A stretch of 64,000 nt of DNA from the NCBI GenBank assembly GCA_028456385.1, contig JALNQF010000022.1:326495-390494 (forward strand), in the 5' to 3' direction. This document shows, in pieces, positions 21,529 to 33,434 of this stretch (position 1 is the stretch's first letter; every line of letters begins with the position of its first letter). Origin of the DNA: Ophiosphaerella korrae. Its lineage: Eukaryota > Ascomycota > Dothideomycetes > Pleosporales > Phaeosphaeriaceae. The position numbers were made by a program, and so were the translations under genes. Under the pieces are notes generated by a model. That model made no database searches, was not told where the DNA came from, and saw only the letters and a program-made list of their open reading frames with translations.

Positions 21529-24500
21529 ATGTCAACGAACCACTATAACTCCTACAATTGCCCGCATCAGCAAACTTCTGCCCAAGATTACTCTGCGCAT
21601 CCGTCGGTGCCGCCACCGAACAATGTAGCGCAAGCGTCGCGCCAATACCAGCAGCCACCTTCAACACAGGTCAATGACTACATGATATATCAAACACATC
21701 CATACGGTGGCCGGGGTAGTGGCTATGGAGACGCACAGGACAATTCATGGGACGGCAGCAGCTATGGTGCAAATAGGGAAGTCACAAACCGCGCCGCAGA
21801 AGTTTTGCGCGATATGAGCAACAATGCCTATACGCCAACCACCACAGGAGTGCCTCAAGCGGGATATACTGCAAGGGATACTACGATACCAAAGACCGAG
21901 CGGTATTCGACTGGTGGCTCGCATTCGCCAAGTATGCAGTCACAACAGTCTCACGCACTTCCCCCGGCCTACAGCCAGACACAAAACCGACCAAGTAGTG
22001 TGAATGCGCATCGCACACAGCAAGTACCGGCTCAGGGTTTACCTCTGCCAACCACAGGAGCAGGACACCCGACACAAAGGGCACAGGCGTTACACGACCA
22101 ACGGGGGCAGCGGTCTGCAAGCCCCGCGCAGCATCAGTATAGTAACACCACTGGAACCTCCGTCAGCTCTGCAAGAACAGCAATGATGACAACTGTGGCT
22201 TCTAACATGAACTACGATCGTCGACAACCCGCCAGTATCAACGCGCCCCGTGCTAACAGCATTGCATCGTCGATATCCTATCATGCCAACACACCCACAG
22301 TCATACCACCTGGCCCAATTGCTCCGCCTGCAGTTAGTGCTCCTGGGGCATATGTTAGTCAAGGCTCCACTACAGTAGACCCTATGGCAGTTTACGATCC
22401 CTGGCCAGAGTATCAGCGACAACAAGAAATTCTGCGCGCTCAGAAGGCTACCGAAGATACGGCGCGAGCAGAGGCAAAGCAGAAAGCGGAAAAAGCCCAG
22501 ATGGCTGCAGAGGTGGAGAAGGAAGAGGAGCGTAAACGCCAGGTGGCTCAAGAACAACTACAGAATCTAGCTGGATCAATCTCAACTGGACCCGACACCC
22601 CGTTGGGTCCTGCAGAAAGCCTTGAGGCAGAAATGCGAGCCATGATGGTTAAAATGCGAGAACTCAATGGGAAGGACCCGGCTCTCCTAGCACGAATATG
22701 GGAAGAAGAACGGAGAGCCAAAGCTCCGCCTATGTCGCCAGCTCTCCAAAACAAGTCTCCGATACTAGCGACCGCAGTTCCTCCTCCCCAAGCGGTGCAA
22801 ATTAATAAACCACCGCCTGCAAAGCCTAAGAATAAGGCGCTCCCAGACGCAGGCGTTTCGAAACCAGCGACTCCGACTCCGATACCATCAGCACCAGCCA
22901 GGCAGCCGGCGCAACCATCCTCTACCCCACGTCCCAGTGGAAATACAATCTGGCCCCCCGAAAAGAAGAGCTCACTGGCGGCAGCAGCAGCTGTCTACTT
23001 AAACGGTCGGAATCCGAATGGCCATGTAGATGCCACCCGGATTCTCAGCATGCTGGATGGAAATCCTTCGTATATTGAGCTTTGCGAGCAGCTCGAGCAC
23101 GCTGGATTTAAGCTGGATCGTGCGGCTTTTGCCAAAAATCTACTTTCCGCAGTGCCAGATGTCAATGCAGGGGCCCAGAGAGCAGCGCCACAGCCGGCAC
23201 CAGTTCAACGGCCTCAGGTGCCACCTGCTGTCATGAAGACAAAGATGGCCTCCCCGGTCGTAGCAAGCCCATCGCCTACACCTGCTGCCGTTCAACCAGG
23301 AGTGAAGTCCCCATACCAGCCCTTCTCCAGTACCCCGTCATTCGTCACGACCCCTGCTCCTGTAGCCGAGATGGTTCCTATCAAATCAGAATTCAAGCTA
23401 CCAGCGAACAAAGAGGAGGCTGCTAGAAAGCGTAAGCTTTCCGACCTGGTCGACTTGACGCTGCTGTCGGACGAGGAAGATATGGGACCCCCACCGAAGA
23501 GGATGGACACTGATCCTATATATTCGTACAAATCTCCATACACTCAGGATAAAGACCCTACAGTGAATAACAGTTGGCCGGAAGCTGACAATCTGGCACA
23601 AACAATCATTACACCCAATCCACTAGTCGCGCCAACCCCGGAAACGATACCACAGATACCACCAATCGATCGCGGGATTCGGAGAACTCTTGTTGAAGCA
23701 CTCGACAAGAAGAAAGCACTGCGCAGAAACACGTATAATCCTGCGACTATTGCGCGTGATGTTCTTCTTGCTTGTGGAAGGCACCCATATGAGAGGCAGC
23801 TCAATCAGCACCTGGATGTTTTCAGGTTGAATCTTTCGCTTGTTGGATATGATTTTGACCTGAGCACAATTAGATGGGATTTGCTTGACCCCGGAAAGCC
23901 CCCGCGAGGATATTTCAAGGACAGTGTTCAAGATCTCACCCAAGATGCTGATGATGATGAAGATTCGGATGAAGACAAAGCGCGTCCGCGGGCGCAGTCG
24001 GACGCAATTGGTGGGGACAGTGGGGCCAGGGTCCAAGCTTTACCTGAGGCGATCAACCCGTTCAAAGAAAAGAAGAAACGTGGCCGACCTCCGCTTCACA
24101 ACAGAGCCCCACCAACAACACCGAAAAGCATTCCAGGCGCAGACACTATGAGTTCTAGTGCGTCACGCCCAAGTGGTTCCGGCGTCGGGTACAGTGCTTT
24201 CCAACGCCCCACCGAGTATGGACCAGATGGAAAACCCCTTCCTAAGAAGAGAGGGCGGCCTGTTGGCTGGAGAAAATCTATACATGGATCTGATGCTGCT
24301 CAGACACGAACGAGTGGCAATGGTCACACGGGGAAATATCAGCCTCCTCAACCAAACAGCTTACGCAACGAGGAACCACTACGCATTGATTCACGTTCTC
24401 CCAGCATTCCGAAACGAATCCCGCGTAATCAATCCTACAAATGCAAATGGCAGAACTGCGCGGCAGAGCTACATAATATAGAAACACTCAAGAAGCATGT

Positions 24501-25094
24501 CTATAAAGTCCATGGAAGACCCACGCTTCAAAATACTCTGGAATGCCTGTGGCATAATTGTGAAAAAGAAATCACACAGTTCGACCACAATACAGGCATG
24601 CATCTGGAAAAGCACCCGCCTTATGTATTTAATCTAGAGAGCAGCTGGATTGACCATTTACAACGAGTTCACTTTGATCCTCTATCTTGGGAACTTGGTG
24701 ATGGGCCAGCCAGTGGGCTCTCTGGTAACGAAGATTGAGCACTTGATGGTGCACATGATTTTAAATATAACTAATCAAATAAATAGGTACCCAAGACTCA
24801 GAGGCTTATCTAAGCGATGTCAAAGGTCGCCTTATAACCCCACGGATTAGGGTAGATGCAAAACGTATGGAGGTTACGGATTTATCATCACAAAGTCCAT
24901 CAGCCGCGCCTCGAGGCCGTGGTCGGCCAGGACAAGAAGCTGGGGCCGCACGGGAGCGTCTCTTTTCACAGAACAGGCGTATTGGCGGACCAGGCATGGA
25001 CCGTGGGGGCACAACCTTGGTCAACGATAAGCGCAGGAGAGGATTTAGTGGAGGTGATGAAACAGAAGAAGAGCTCGTCGACGCAGACGACTAA
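21529..25094 (+). CDS. AT-hook and C2H2 zinc-finger nuclear protein
   Basis: Exons are 21529-24724 and 24787-25094, giving 1167 residues. The 62-bp intron (GTAACG..ACTAAT..TAG) restores the frame as SGTQDSEAYL and adds about 100 residues missed if the first stop at 24736-24738 is used. The N-terminal third is Gln/Ser/Pro-rich and probably disordered. A charged coiled coil spans about residues 300-350. Two AT-hooks (KKRGRPPLH near 848, KKRGRPVGWR near 905) and a third RGRGRPGQE in exon 2 bind AT-rich DNA. Zinc fingers lie near 970-1060: CKWQNC..HVYKVH and CLWHNC..HLEKH, both with C-x4-C spacing. It is likely a chromatin or transcription regulator conserved in filamentous fungi; the target is unknown. 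The Met at 21529 has a good ACCATG context; a Met at 21457 is also in frame. Confidence 0.85.
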
Positions 25095-25372
25095 GAGATG
25101 ATACCTAGGGCCTTGTTTGCGACTCAATGAAGCGATTCAGCCTGAGAATGGACTTTTTTTTATCCCAACTTGTATTGTAGCAGTATTTCCAATAATTCCA
25201 ATCCAAGCCATCTCAAGGGTTCCCTATTTAATGCGCCCAAACACCGTGCTCACTGTACATGTTGCCCCCGATGGAGTCTGATGCTCTGTATGGTGCTACG
25301 ATGCCATATTATATTTGTTCCTGCCCTTGATTGCACCGCTACTGGGTCGGTCGATTGCAGAGTGGTAATGGC

Positions 25373-25525
25373 CTAGCTCCTCGCCTTTCCTGGTGCGGCC
25401 TTTGGTTTCTCGGTCGCCACATGGTCTTCTGAGTTGACCTCGAGGAAGTGGTACAAGACGATGAGAAACATGGCTGCACTTCCAAGGAAGATGGCAAGTG
25501 AGTAGAGTTGGCTGTCGGTGATCAT
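25373..25525 (-). CDS. OST4: Oligosaccharyltransferase subunit OST4
   Basis: A 50-residue protein, single exon. It starts MITDSQLYSLAIFLGSAAM and continues with LIVLYHFLEV, which is the single transmembrane helix of OST4. The tail NSEDHVATEKPKAAPGKARS is polar. OST4 stabilises the Ost3/Stt3 contact in the oligosaccharyltransferase complex of the ER membrane, which transfers glycans to Asn residues. Yeast OST4 is 36 residues, so this fungal form is longer only in its tail. The gene is below common length cut-offs and would be missed by most automatic scans. It is head-to-head with TMA46, 320 bp apart, and converges on the AT-hook/C2H2 gene. Confidence 0.92.
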   Translation of the reverse strand: MITDSQLYSLAIFLGSAAMFLIVLYHFLEVNSEDHVATEKPKAAPGKARS

Positions 25526-25845
25526 GATTGTGGTGGAAGCGTTCTATTGTGATATTAGTAGGGCAATTGGTTGAATCAAGCTCACAAGACCATACGATGC
25601 GCAGGAGTAGCCGTTATTGACGGATGAGGAGGACGATTTACAGTTGCGATGCGAAGGCCACCTTGAGCCTTGGAAGGTCGGGCGCACCAGTGAGGGCTGG
25701 CTCGAGCGCAAGTCGGCGGACAAGCAGGCATATTTCCCGCTCCACCCCACACATCGTCATTCTCACTTGGACACACGCAGCCTCTAACCAGCCCTCAGGC
25801 ACACCACCACACCATACACACTCATTTCACCTCACAGCCGCCAAG
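25526..25845. promoter_or_regulatory. Divergent promoter of OST4 and TMA46
   Basis: The 320 bp between the two start codons carries both leaders. The 60 bases before the TMA46 start are rich in CA and CAC repeats. A small 5' UTR intron in OST4 is possible but not shown. Confidence 0.45.
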
Positions 25846-26908
25846 ATGCCGCCCAAAGGAAAGGGCGATCAGCCCAAGGCGAAGAAGGTGGTGGTGGACA
25901 AGACCTTTGGCATGAAGAACAAGAAGGGAGGCGCTGCACAGAAACAAATCAAGCAAATCAACGCCACCGCTGCTGCAGGAGGCACGCCCGAGCAGAAACG
26001 CAAAGAGGCGGAGAAGCTGCAGCGGGAGAAGGACAAGGCGGCAGCCGAGCAAGCCCGCAAGGAGACGGCCGAACTCTTCAAGCCCGTGCAGATACAAAAG
26101 GTTCCCTTTGGTGTTGATCCAAAAACGGTGCTGTGCCAGTTCTTCAAAAAGGGCAATTGCGAAAAGGGCAAGAAATGCAAGTTCTCGCACGACCTCAATG
26201 TGGAGCGCAAGACGGAGAAGCGAAGCCTGTACACCGACAGCCGAGACAAGGAGGACGAGGAAGATGCGAAGAAGAAGGACAACATGACAGAGTGGGATGA
26301 AGAAAAGCTGCGCAGTGTAGTGTTGAGCAAGCACGGTAACCCCAAGACGACCACGGACAAGGTGTGCAAGTTTTTCATTCAGGCCATCGAGGACCAGAAG
26401 TACGGCTGGTTCTGGGTGTGCCCGAATGGCGGCGACAAGTGCATGTACAAACACTCATTGCCTCCTGGGTAAGCAGAGGTGCCACTGAAACCACTGGGCC
26501 GCATACTGATTGCATTCCAGCTTCGTCATCAAGACCAAAGAACAGCGAGCCGCCGAGAAGGCGCTCATGGCCAACTCTCCCTTAGCCACCCTCACCCTCG
26601 AAGATTTCCTCGAATCCGAGCGCCACAAACTCACCGGCAAGCTCACCCCTGTCACAGCCGAGACTTTCGCGGCATGGAAGAAGGATCGAATAGACAAAAA
26701 ACAGGCCGAAGAGGAGGCTAAAAAGATGAAAGACGCAACCGGCAGAGCCATGTTCGAAAAGGGCGATTGGCAAGACAGCGATGCAGATAGTGACGATGAG
26801 GAGTCGGGCTGGAATCTCGAGGCCATGCGACGAGAGACAGAAGCTGCGCGGGCGAGGAAGGAAGAAGAAAGATTGGCCGTGCAATTAGGTGAAGTTACGG
26901 TTTCTTGA
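25846..26908 (+). CDS. TMA46: CCCH zinc-finger translation factor TMA46 (DFRP1/ZC3H15 family)
   Basis: Exons are 25846-26468 and 26521-26908, joined in phase to 336 residues; the 52-bp intron starts GTAAGC and ends CAG. The protein begins [20 protein letters not shown], the Lys-rich start shared by this family. Two CCCH fingers follow: [19 protein letters not shown], with C-x7-C-x5-C-x3-H spacing, and a second from VCKFFIQA to KCMYKH. The DFRP segment after them ([34 protein letters not shown]) binds and stabilises the GTPase DRG1/Rbg1 on translating ribosomes. The acidic C-terminus is family-typical. Yeast Tma46 is of similar length. Confidence 0.95.
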
Positions 26909-27410
26909 GGCAGCGCATGCCTAAGATGTTGCAATAGGAGTACGACCATGACAGACGCCCAACTTTGCCACCACACAACGCTGCAAAAGCTTGCGGGGCA
27001 GGCGGCACCGGAACCACTTGCCTATAGCTCGATTGGATTCGATTCGCAGGGGATGCTTAACAGTCCAAAATTCTGCATAGCATTACTCCTGGTCTAAGTG
27101 CTAGACCATCAGGTTTCTGGCGTTTGGTTGTTTTACGACATGTACCATGTTATGTATGATGGGTCAAATGCTTACGTGTGTATCTGAGCAGACGTTGCTT
27201 GAGACTGACCAGATTATGACCATCTTCCAGTTTTCGCGCATGCCATATCATGCTCTTGGACACGAAGCATCATTCACAATCGTACATGATATTCAAATCA
27301 TTCATTTATTGTAATAGTTATGTACAACCTGAAAATACACGACTATTCTAGCTCAATCTGCAAGCAAAGACTAGAAATGTGACTCATCCCCAAATCCCAG
27401 GCGCCCTTTT
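26909..27410. other. Intergenic between convergent 3' ends
   Basis: About 500 bp holding the 3' UTRs of TMA46 and the flavoprotein monooxygenase. AT-rich strings near 27290-27330 could serve as polyadenylation signals for either strand. Nothing else is seen. Confidence 0.5.
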
Positions 27411-29348
27411 TTACAAACTCGCCCTCTCACCACCAAGGCTTTTTCCAGTCACGATGCCAAAGTACTGATTCAACGCATCGCACGTTCCGCTCCCTTCCTC
27501 CAACCTCACAACAACACCCACATACCCATCCGGCCGCACAACAACCACACCTCCCCTGTTCTCATCCAGCCCCATCTTCGCATGCGCCGCCGCCCGCGCA
27601 TCCGGAACACGTTGATCCCACACATCATCCGCATACACATGGTCCGCATACCGCGCAAACGTCGCCGGCAACTCCTCGATATGGACTTTGTTCCGCTCAG
27701 AGTTAACTACAAGCGCAAGCGACAAGAAGCCTGTGTGCGGGTTATGCAATTCATGATACCGATCTTTGCGCTCGATATCTGCGTATGTAAAGGCCGAGAA
27801 AAACGATTTCGGCTTGGCCATGTTGTCTGCGAGATCGCGGAGCGCACTCGACGTGCGTGTCAAAGCGCCGCTAAAGACAAAGATGCGGTATGATCCGTTC
27901 AAGGGGATTTCTTGCTCGAGGTGCACAACATTTGCGTCCACGACACGTGTCACAGTTGCGGGAGTGAGGATGCGGCCGGAGCGTTGCGATGTGCCTTTTC
28001 CGTGGGAGAGGTAGAGTGAATGTTGGGCAGGGTGATCAGGGCCCCAATTGATGGCGTTGGGGTTGTATGCGACGCCGTAACCTGATGTGAATTCGCAGGA
28101 TGCTTTGAACGTCTTTATGAATTCGTTGTCGGCGGGGGCATTGGAGGAGGCGTCAGCAATTTCACCAGCAGAGGGAATGCGGGTGGAGAAGAGCTTTGCG
28201 TAACGAGCGTCAAAGTCGAGGAGGGTTTCAGCAATGAGTTGCCGTTCGGATTCGTAGGTTTTGAGCATGGCGCGCGGGGCCCAACCACTTTCGACATGAT
28301 GAATTTTCCAGGCGAGGTTAACGGCGTCGAGGAAGGCGGTATTCATGCCTTGCCCGGCTTTGGGGGAGTGCGTATGGCATGCGTCGCCGCCCATGAAGAC
28401 ACGCTCGTCTAGAGTGTACCGCTCTGAAATACCTTGTCCTATTGGATAGACGGAGTACCATTCTATGCGATCCCATGTGATGGTGTATGGCTTGAGGATC
28501 TCCTTTGCTAGTCGCTGTGTCTCCTCTGCAGAGACTGTCTTGCGTGGATTCCAGTCCTTGTCTGTGGAACTAGCGACTTGGATGTAAAGGCGGACCATGT
28601 TGTTTTCGCGAGGAATAACCATTATGCTGCCAGCATCCGAGTGGATTGTGCATTTCATCTAGTGGGATTGTTAGATGGGGATGAATTCACGAGGTTCAAT
28701 ACTGCGCACCTTAATATCAGGAAAGTTTGTCCGCACAACGCCATCCATGACACCCCAAACATGGGCAATTGGATCCTTGTATCGGATATTGATGCCGAGT
28801 TGTTCTCGGACAAAGCTTCTTGCACCTTCTCCGCTAAAAAGGTATTTGGCGCGTACAGTTTCCGTCATGGTACCATCTACATGGGCCAAATTGACTTCGA
28901 CAGGATACGCCGAGTTTTTACCGTCATTTTTGAAACCCGTAATTGTCCATGGCCTTTGTAGCTTTGTGCCGTTTTTTTCAATGTCTTCGATAAAAACGCG
29001 CTCGATCAGCCCTTGATGGAGAAGCGTTGTGAAGGGATACCGCGCATCAATGAACTTAGGGCAGCTCGCCCAAGTTCCTGTTCGGTGGATGCCTTTAGCA
29101 GCTGGATCCCAAAAAGCAACCTCGTACACCTTTGCGGGATCGTGTTCCATGATCTTGCGCTTAAGACCCATGTTTCGCAACAGGTCTAGCGATCTAGGTT
29201 GAATGCCATCTGCCCGTCCGGTAGCAGTTGGCTCTGGCCTGTTATCGATGTGCTTAATCTTGTAACCCCATCGTGCCAGACATGTTGAAAGGCAGAGGCC
29301 AACTGGCCCAGCGCCAACAATGACAATGTCGTAGTTCTCTATCTCCAT
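27411..29348 (-). CDS. FAD-dependent phenol 2-monooxygenase-like aromatic hydroxylase
   Basis: Exons on the minus strand are 28710-29348 and 27411-28658; the 51-bp intron has branch TCTAAC and acceptor TAG. The product is 628 residues, normal for the phenol hydroxylase family. The Rossmann GxGxxG loop [11 protein letters not shown] lies near residue 11. The second FAD motif, [19 protein letters not shown], lies near residue 302. The C-terminal 200 residues match the thioredoxin-like dimerisation domain of these enzymes. They use NADPH and oxygen to add a hydroxyl ortho to a phenolic group. The natural substrate is unknown; fungal relatives act in aromatic catabolism or in secondary metabolism. 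No biosynthetic cluster surrounds it. The start is set at the Met just before [12 protein letters not shown]; a Met 39 codons upstream would add unlike sequence. Confidence 0.9.
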
Positions 29349-31439
29349 GTCGAAGCGTGCGAAGTGTGAGATGAGAAGAGTCGAGATAAGATGCGAGCTA
29401 CCGATATAATCCCAAGACCTGTAACGATCGCTGGTAGTAGCAGTATAAATAAATGGCCGCGTCAACGATCTTGTAGAATATATTAACCAGGGTTTGAGAG
29501 CAGAAGCAAAGCATGCGGTTTAAGAGCCCGAAAGGGTCAGCCGCTAGATCCATGGCAAGTGGCACGGGAATGGAAGCGTAGCCGGCAACAGAGTCGGTTG
29601 TGCAGGCTTTAGAGATTGGAGACTGGATACAAGCCGACAAGCATTCCGTCATGCTACGGCAGCGTTGACGGGTGCCACTAGTGGTAAAGAAGGACAGTTG
29701 TATCCATACGGTATATACGAGTTTTAAAAGTAAGATAGAGCCTAGGGCGTTCCTTGAGATAGGTGCACTGGCAAACTTTGTATCCGCTGAGGGGGCTTGG
29801 TGAAGGGGTGACAGAGAGTGTCATAACCCAAAGCAGCTTAGCATAATATACGATACACATGCCAGCTTTATTTGGTAAGAGGTATTATACCGTATCCCGG
29901 CCTCGCGTGCCGTATTTCGTCATGGCTGGTTGCGGGGAGGGTGGCGGAACTGCATCGCGGCACTTTAATGCCAAGATAGTAGTAGTACTTTCCTTGTTTG
30001 GGATTTAGCGGGTCTAGACGACGATAATAAGCGCGCAGATATCTCGGTCAAATAGCACGTGGTGTTGACCCAAAGAATGTTACGCTCGGCTTTTCAAGCC
30101 TTGCAGTACCGTGTAGACTTTCCATGGGCTGTGACTGTCTTCATCGTCCTCATGGCCTCGTGTGCTTGTGGTTTGCCTCTATTTGTTTTTGCCACGCAGG
30201 TCAGGCACTATTCCAAGCAACATTCGTACCGCCTAAAAGCTTGTCCGTTTGTTAGCATAACGAGTAACATATAAACATCGAAGATAGAAGGTATAGGCAA
30301 TAAGGATGGGTTCACGCTTTAAAAACCGAATACAGCAGATCAATTTTATTTATCTATTTATCCAATCAATAGACAGCATATTTTAGCCCCTGAAAAACTT
30401 TGCACATGCACCGCTAATATCTACATCTGAGGTTTCTAAGTGTATGAGATGTAGTATTTAACTAGGTAGCTATTCAGAGCGACTCTACTGCCAGCACTAC
30501 TTAGGCCTAGGCTGCTCCTGCTTCTTTGCCTCCTCCGTTATCTAAGCTACGTCAAATTGGTTCATGTCACAGCCATATCACCCCTCCAGTTATATTCGAT
30601 ATTAGCAACATATTGTTATGACGGAGTTCGTAAATTCAATCCACCCTATCTAAAGATGTCATGATAGCAGGCTACTAGTAGTATATCTGCTCCTCCGCGG
30701 TGCGCTCTATAGGTACATGGATAGCTGGGTAGGTACACACAGCTTTGGAATCTCCTTACCCGAAATACGTGACCCATAAGTCAGTATACCTAGGCAAGCA
30801 ACCTAAACGTATATTCGAAAGATAATATAGCATATTACCTACTCAGTGTATACATTTAGCTCCAGTCAAGAAAGAGCGATCTCCCATCTTTGAAGTTGAC
30901 TAAAGGGCAAGAGAAGAGTGAGATGCAAAAAGGAAAAAAAAAAAGCAATGCTAGGTACCTAGCTAGGTAGTCATATACTAGAGAGACTCCACGACTCCAC
31001 GACTACAGTGATACAGGGCCATGCGCATCTCAGGCCCGCTGAAACGTACTAACCACCTGGGCATAATACGATTTAGCTCCGCGGAGGCAGAAAAGTATCA
31101 GTGGTTTGTGGTTAAACATAAATCAACAGGCCGGTGCACGCCTCCGTTGTTCTGCATACTGTTGAAATGCATCAATAGGTAATGGCGACGCATTAGACTC
31201 AGATTCAGTCTCGCAACGTATTGATCATTTATATTTTATCCATGATAACAGCCTGTCTTTTGAAGCATAGCAATCATTTTCCATAAATTCAGCTCAGATT
31301 TCCAAAGTTTATGCAGATCAGAGGTCATGCTAAATATTCTAAAGTTAGGTTCATATGACGTGGTAATAGCAAGATGACCTCCAACTTCAAGCACCAACCT
31401 CTTAACCATGAATAGAATTACATATGACCCCTGAAGAAC
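29349..31439. other. Intergenic, 2.1 kb, gene-poor
   Basis: Holds the promoter of the monooxygenase at its left side. From about 30.3 kb the sequence becomes AT-richer, with scattered TAGGTA/CCTAGG words (30455, 30509, 30712, 30789, 30951). I see no intact gene. Confidence 0.5.
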
Positions 31440-32792
31440 CTGCCAGGCTTTTCTTCAGACATCACTAAATGTGAGATTGAAAAATACAACCGCCAATACA
31501 TCCTACTTCTGCATCTCGTATGTCTGGGGCTTGATAGAATCTCGGCATAGAATTCTCCTTAACAATGAGAATTTTTTCGTCCAAGATAACCTTTGGGACT
31601 TCCCATATATTGCACGGAAGAGATATCCCTTGACACCATTCTGGATTGATGCTATTTGAATCGACCGGTCAACTATCACTGAAATAAATCACCAAGTTGC
31701 TCAAATGGGTAAAACTTACGCACAGGCTAAGCGCGCGATTGCATGGCTGGGACGTGGTGATACCGTGGTACAATACGTTGCTTGCGGCATGTGGAGTCAG
31801 AGTTTGGCGTGTGGTAGATTCTCAACACGGCAAACCTGGTCAAAGATGTTTCTCAACGCTCCTGGGGGCTGGTTCGCTCCAAAACAACAACAACGAATAC
31901 TGGTGACCACCACGTATCTCTCAGGATTTGGCGCTCACTAAGCAAGTTTCACTGCTCGTTGGTGATTCTGAAATTGACGCTGAGCTTGATGCGAAAGTCA
32001 TAGCTCATGTTAAAAGACCTGACTTCGAGTTGCACACCACTTCGGAACCGGGTTTCCAAACATATAGAAGAATTTTGAACGATTTAGGATAGCTGAAAGA
32101 TATGAATTCGATCTGCCTAATTAGCGAGTTGCTGCACCGAGAATGCTTAGTATTTCGCGATCGAGTTTACTCTATCTTATCACTCTCTTGGGACGAACCG
32201 AAATTGACTATGGATTATGGCTCCTCAAAAACAGGGTTTCTATATCACATTGTGCAATTCTATTAAACTTCAATGTGCATTTGTTTTATTGGGGTAACTG
32301 GACGTAATCTGAGGCCGCCACATCCCCCCTGAAAAGAGATATCAAGGTTAGATGTCGAGATCAAATTCTCTCTGTTGGACAAGATTTATGGGGCACAATC
32401 TTGTGCAAGTTACGGAAATTACATACCTCCCGACTATCAGCTAGAATTGGGCCAAATGATTTGCTCAAACCAAGTCTGTGAGACTAGGGGCGGCCATTTG
32501 TGTCACTCAGGTGGACGGAGGACTCACTCCGACGGGGATCGGTGATCGGATAACATGGCTACCTCCAGGGCGTTTGAATGTTACTACTTTAGACGATGGT
32601 AGCTTGCTGAAAACGCAGACTAGCTATGGGGATATATTCATCTTAAGTTTTAATCCGTTCGGAGGTTTCGGTGACGTTGTAGCTTCAAATTGGAGAGATG
32701 TCTCTGTCAAAATCTGTAGAAAAGCAAGGCAAAGAGCAATATGCATGGAGTTCAACATAGTATTGCAGAGAAAAAACTCCGAATATATGTAG
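31440..32792 (+). pseudogene. Decayed HET-domain (heterokaryon incompatibility) gene
   Basis: Remnant of a HET protein, a fungal non-self recognition family. In one frame it reads ISYVWG, a typical HET opening, then FWIDAI. An in-frame TGA at 31657-31659 falls exactly where the family has CINQ. The same frame then continues with QVAQMGKTYAQAKRAIAWLG, the conserved helix before the WLG motif. From about 31940 the coding frame shifts by one, and HRECLVFRDRVYSILSL follows near 32135, matching the family's RDRVYALLGL region. More stops lie at 32090 and 32264. The end to 32792 has a last open frame without a known motif. Several breaks are visible, so a functional product is unlikely. The first stop is not a simple C-to-T change, so RIP alone does not explain it. 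Confidence 0.8.
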
Positions 32793-33434
32793 CTGGCGAC
32801 AGAACATTAATTTGTACTCTTTCTCCGGTCAACCCTGGAGAATGAACTTGGAAAGACTTTTCTTTCAAATTGACTGTGGCAGTCATTTAATCCATTCATT
32901 GGTGGACTTATACTATGGGGGATAATACTGGGTCGCCTATAACCTTGGAAGTCTAAAATGGCATTGTACACCAGGATTGGACGCTTGTCGAAGCAAGACA
33001 CTACAACTCTACCCTGGAGACCTTTGATGCCGAAAAAGATAAGATTTCTCCATCGATTTTTCGGTAGAGGTCAGACCTATACAATTGAATTTTTGGTCTA
33101 AAGGTGGGTGATTGCTACGGTATTGATGCCGAGCTCTTTCAACCGCCTCCTTGACCATAGCAATACGAAATAGTCAATTGTAAATCTAATAGAACATAAT
33201 GGTAAACGTAGAATTGTTTACGATGGAGACGATAGTTTGACAAACATTGCTGAGCTCCTGGCGGGGCACAATAGCTCAAGCCTCCCCCTGAATATCTCAG
33301 GAGTGACGGTAGGAATGGCAAGAAAACCAACGCCATCGCTATGCCGTTTACACACATCTATCCATTGCATCAGTAGATGTCCCTACTGTTGATACTTCAT
33401 AGGCTGACCCGGTAACAGCTCCTTCCCCTTGGCG
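32793..33434. other. Intergenic, 640 bp, nothing seen
   Basis: Downstream flank of the HET remnant up to the 3' end of the G-patch gene. Short frames only; it may include further eroded HET-gene sequence. Confidence 0.45.
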
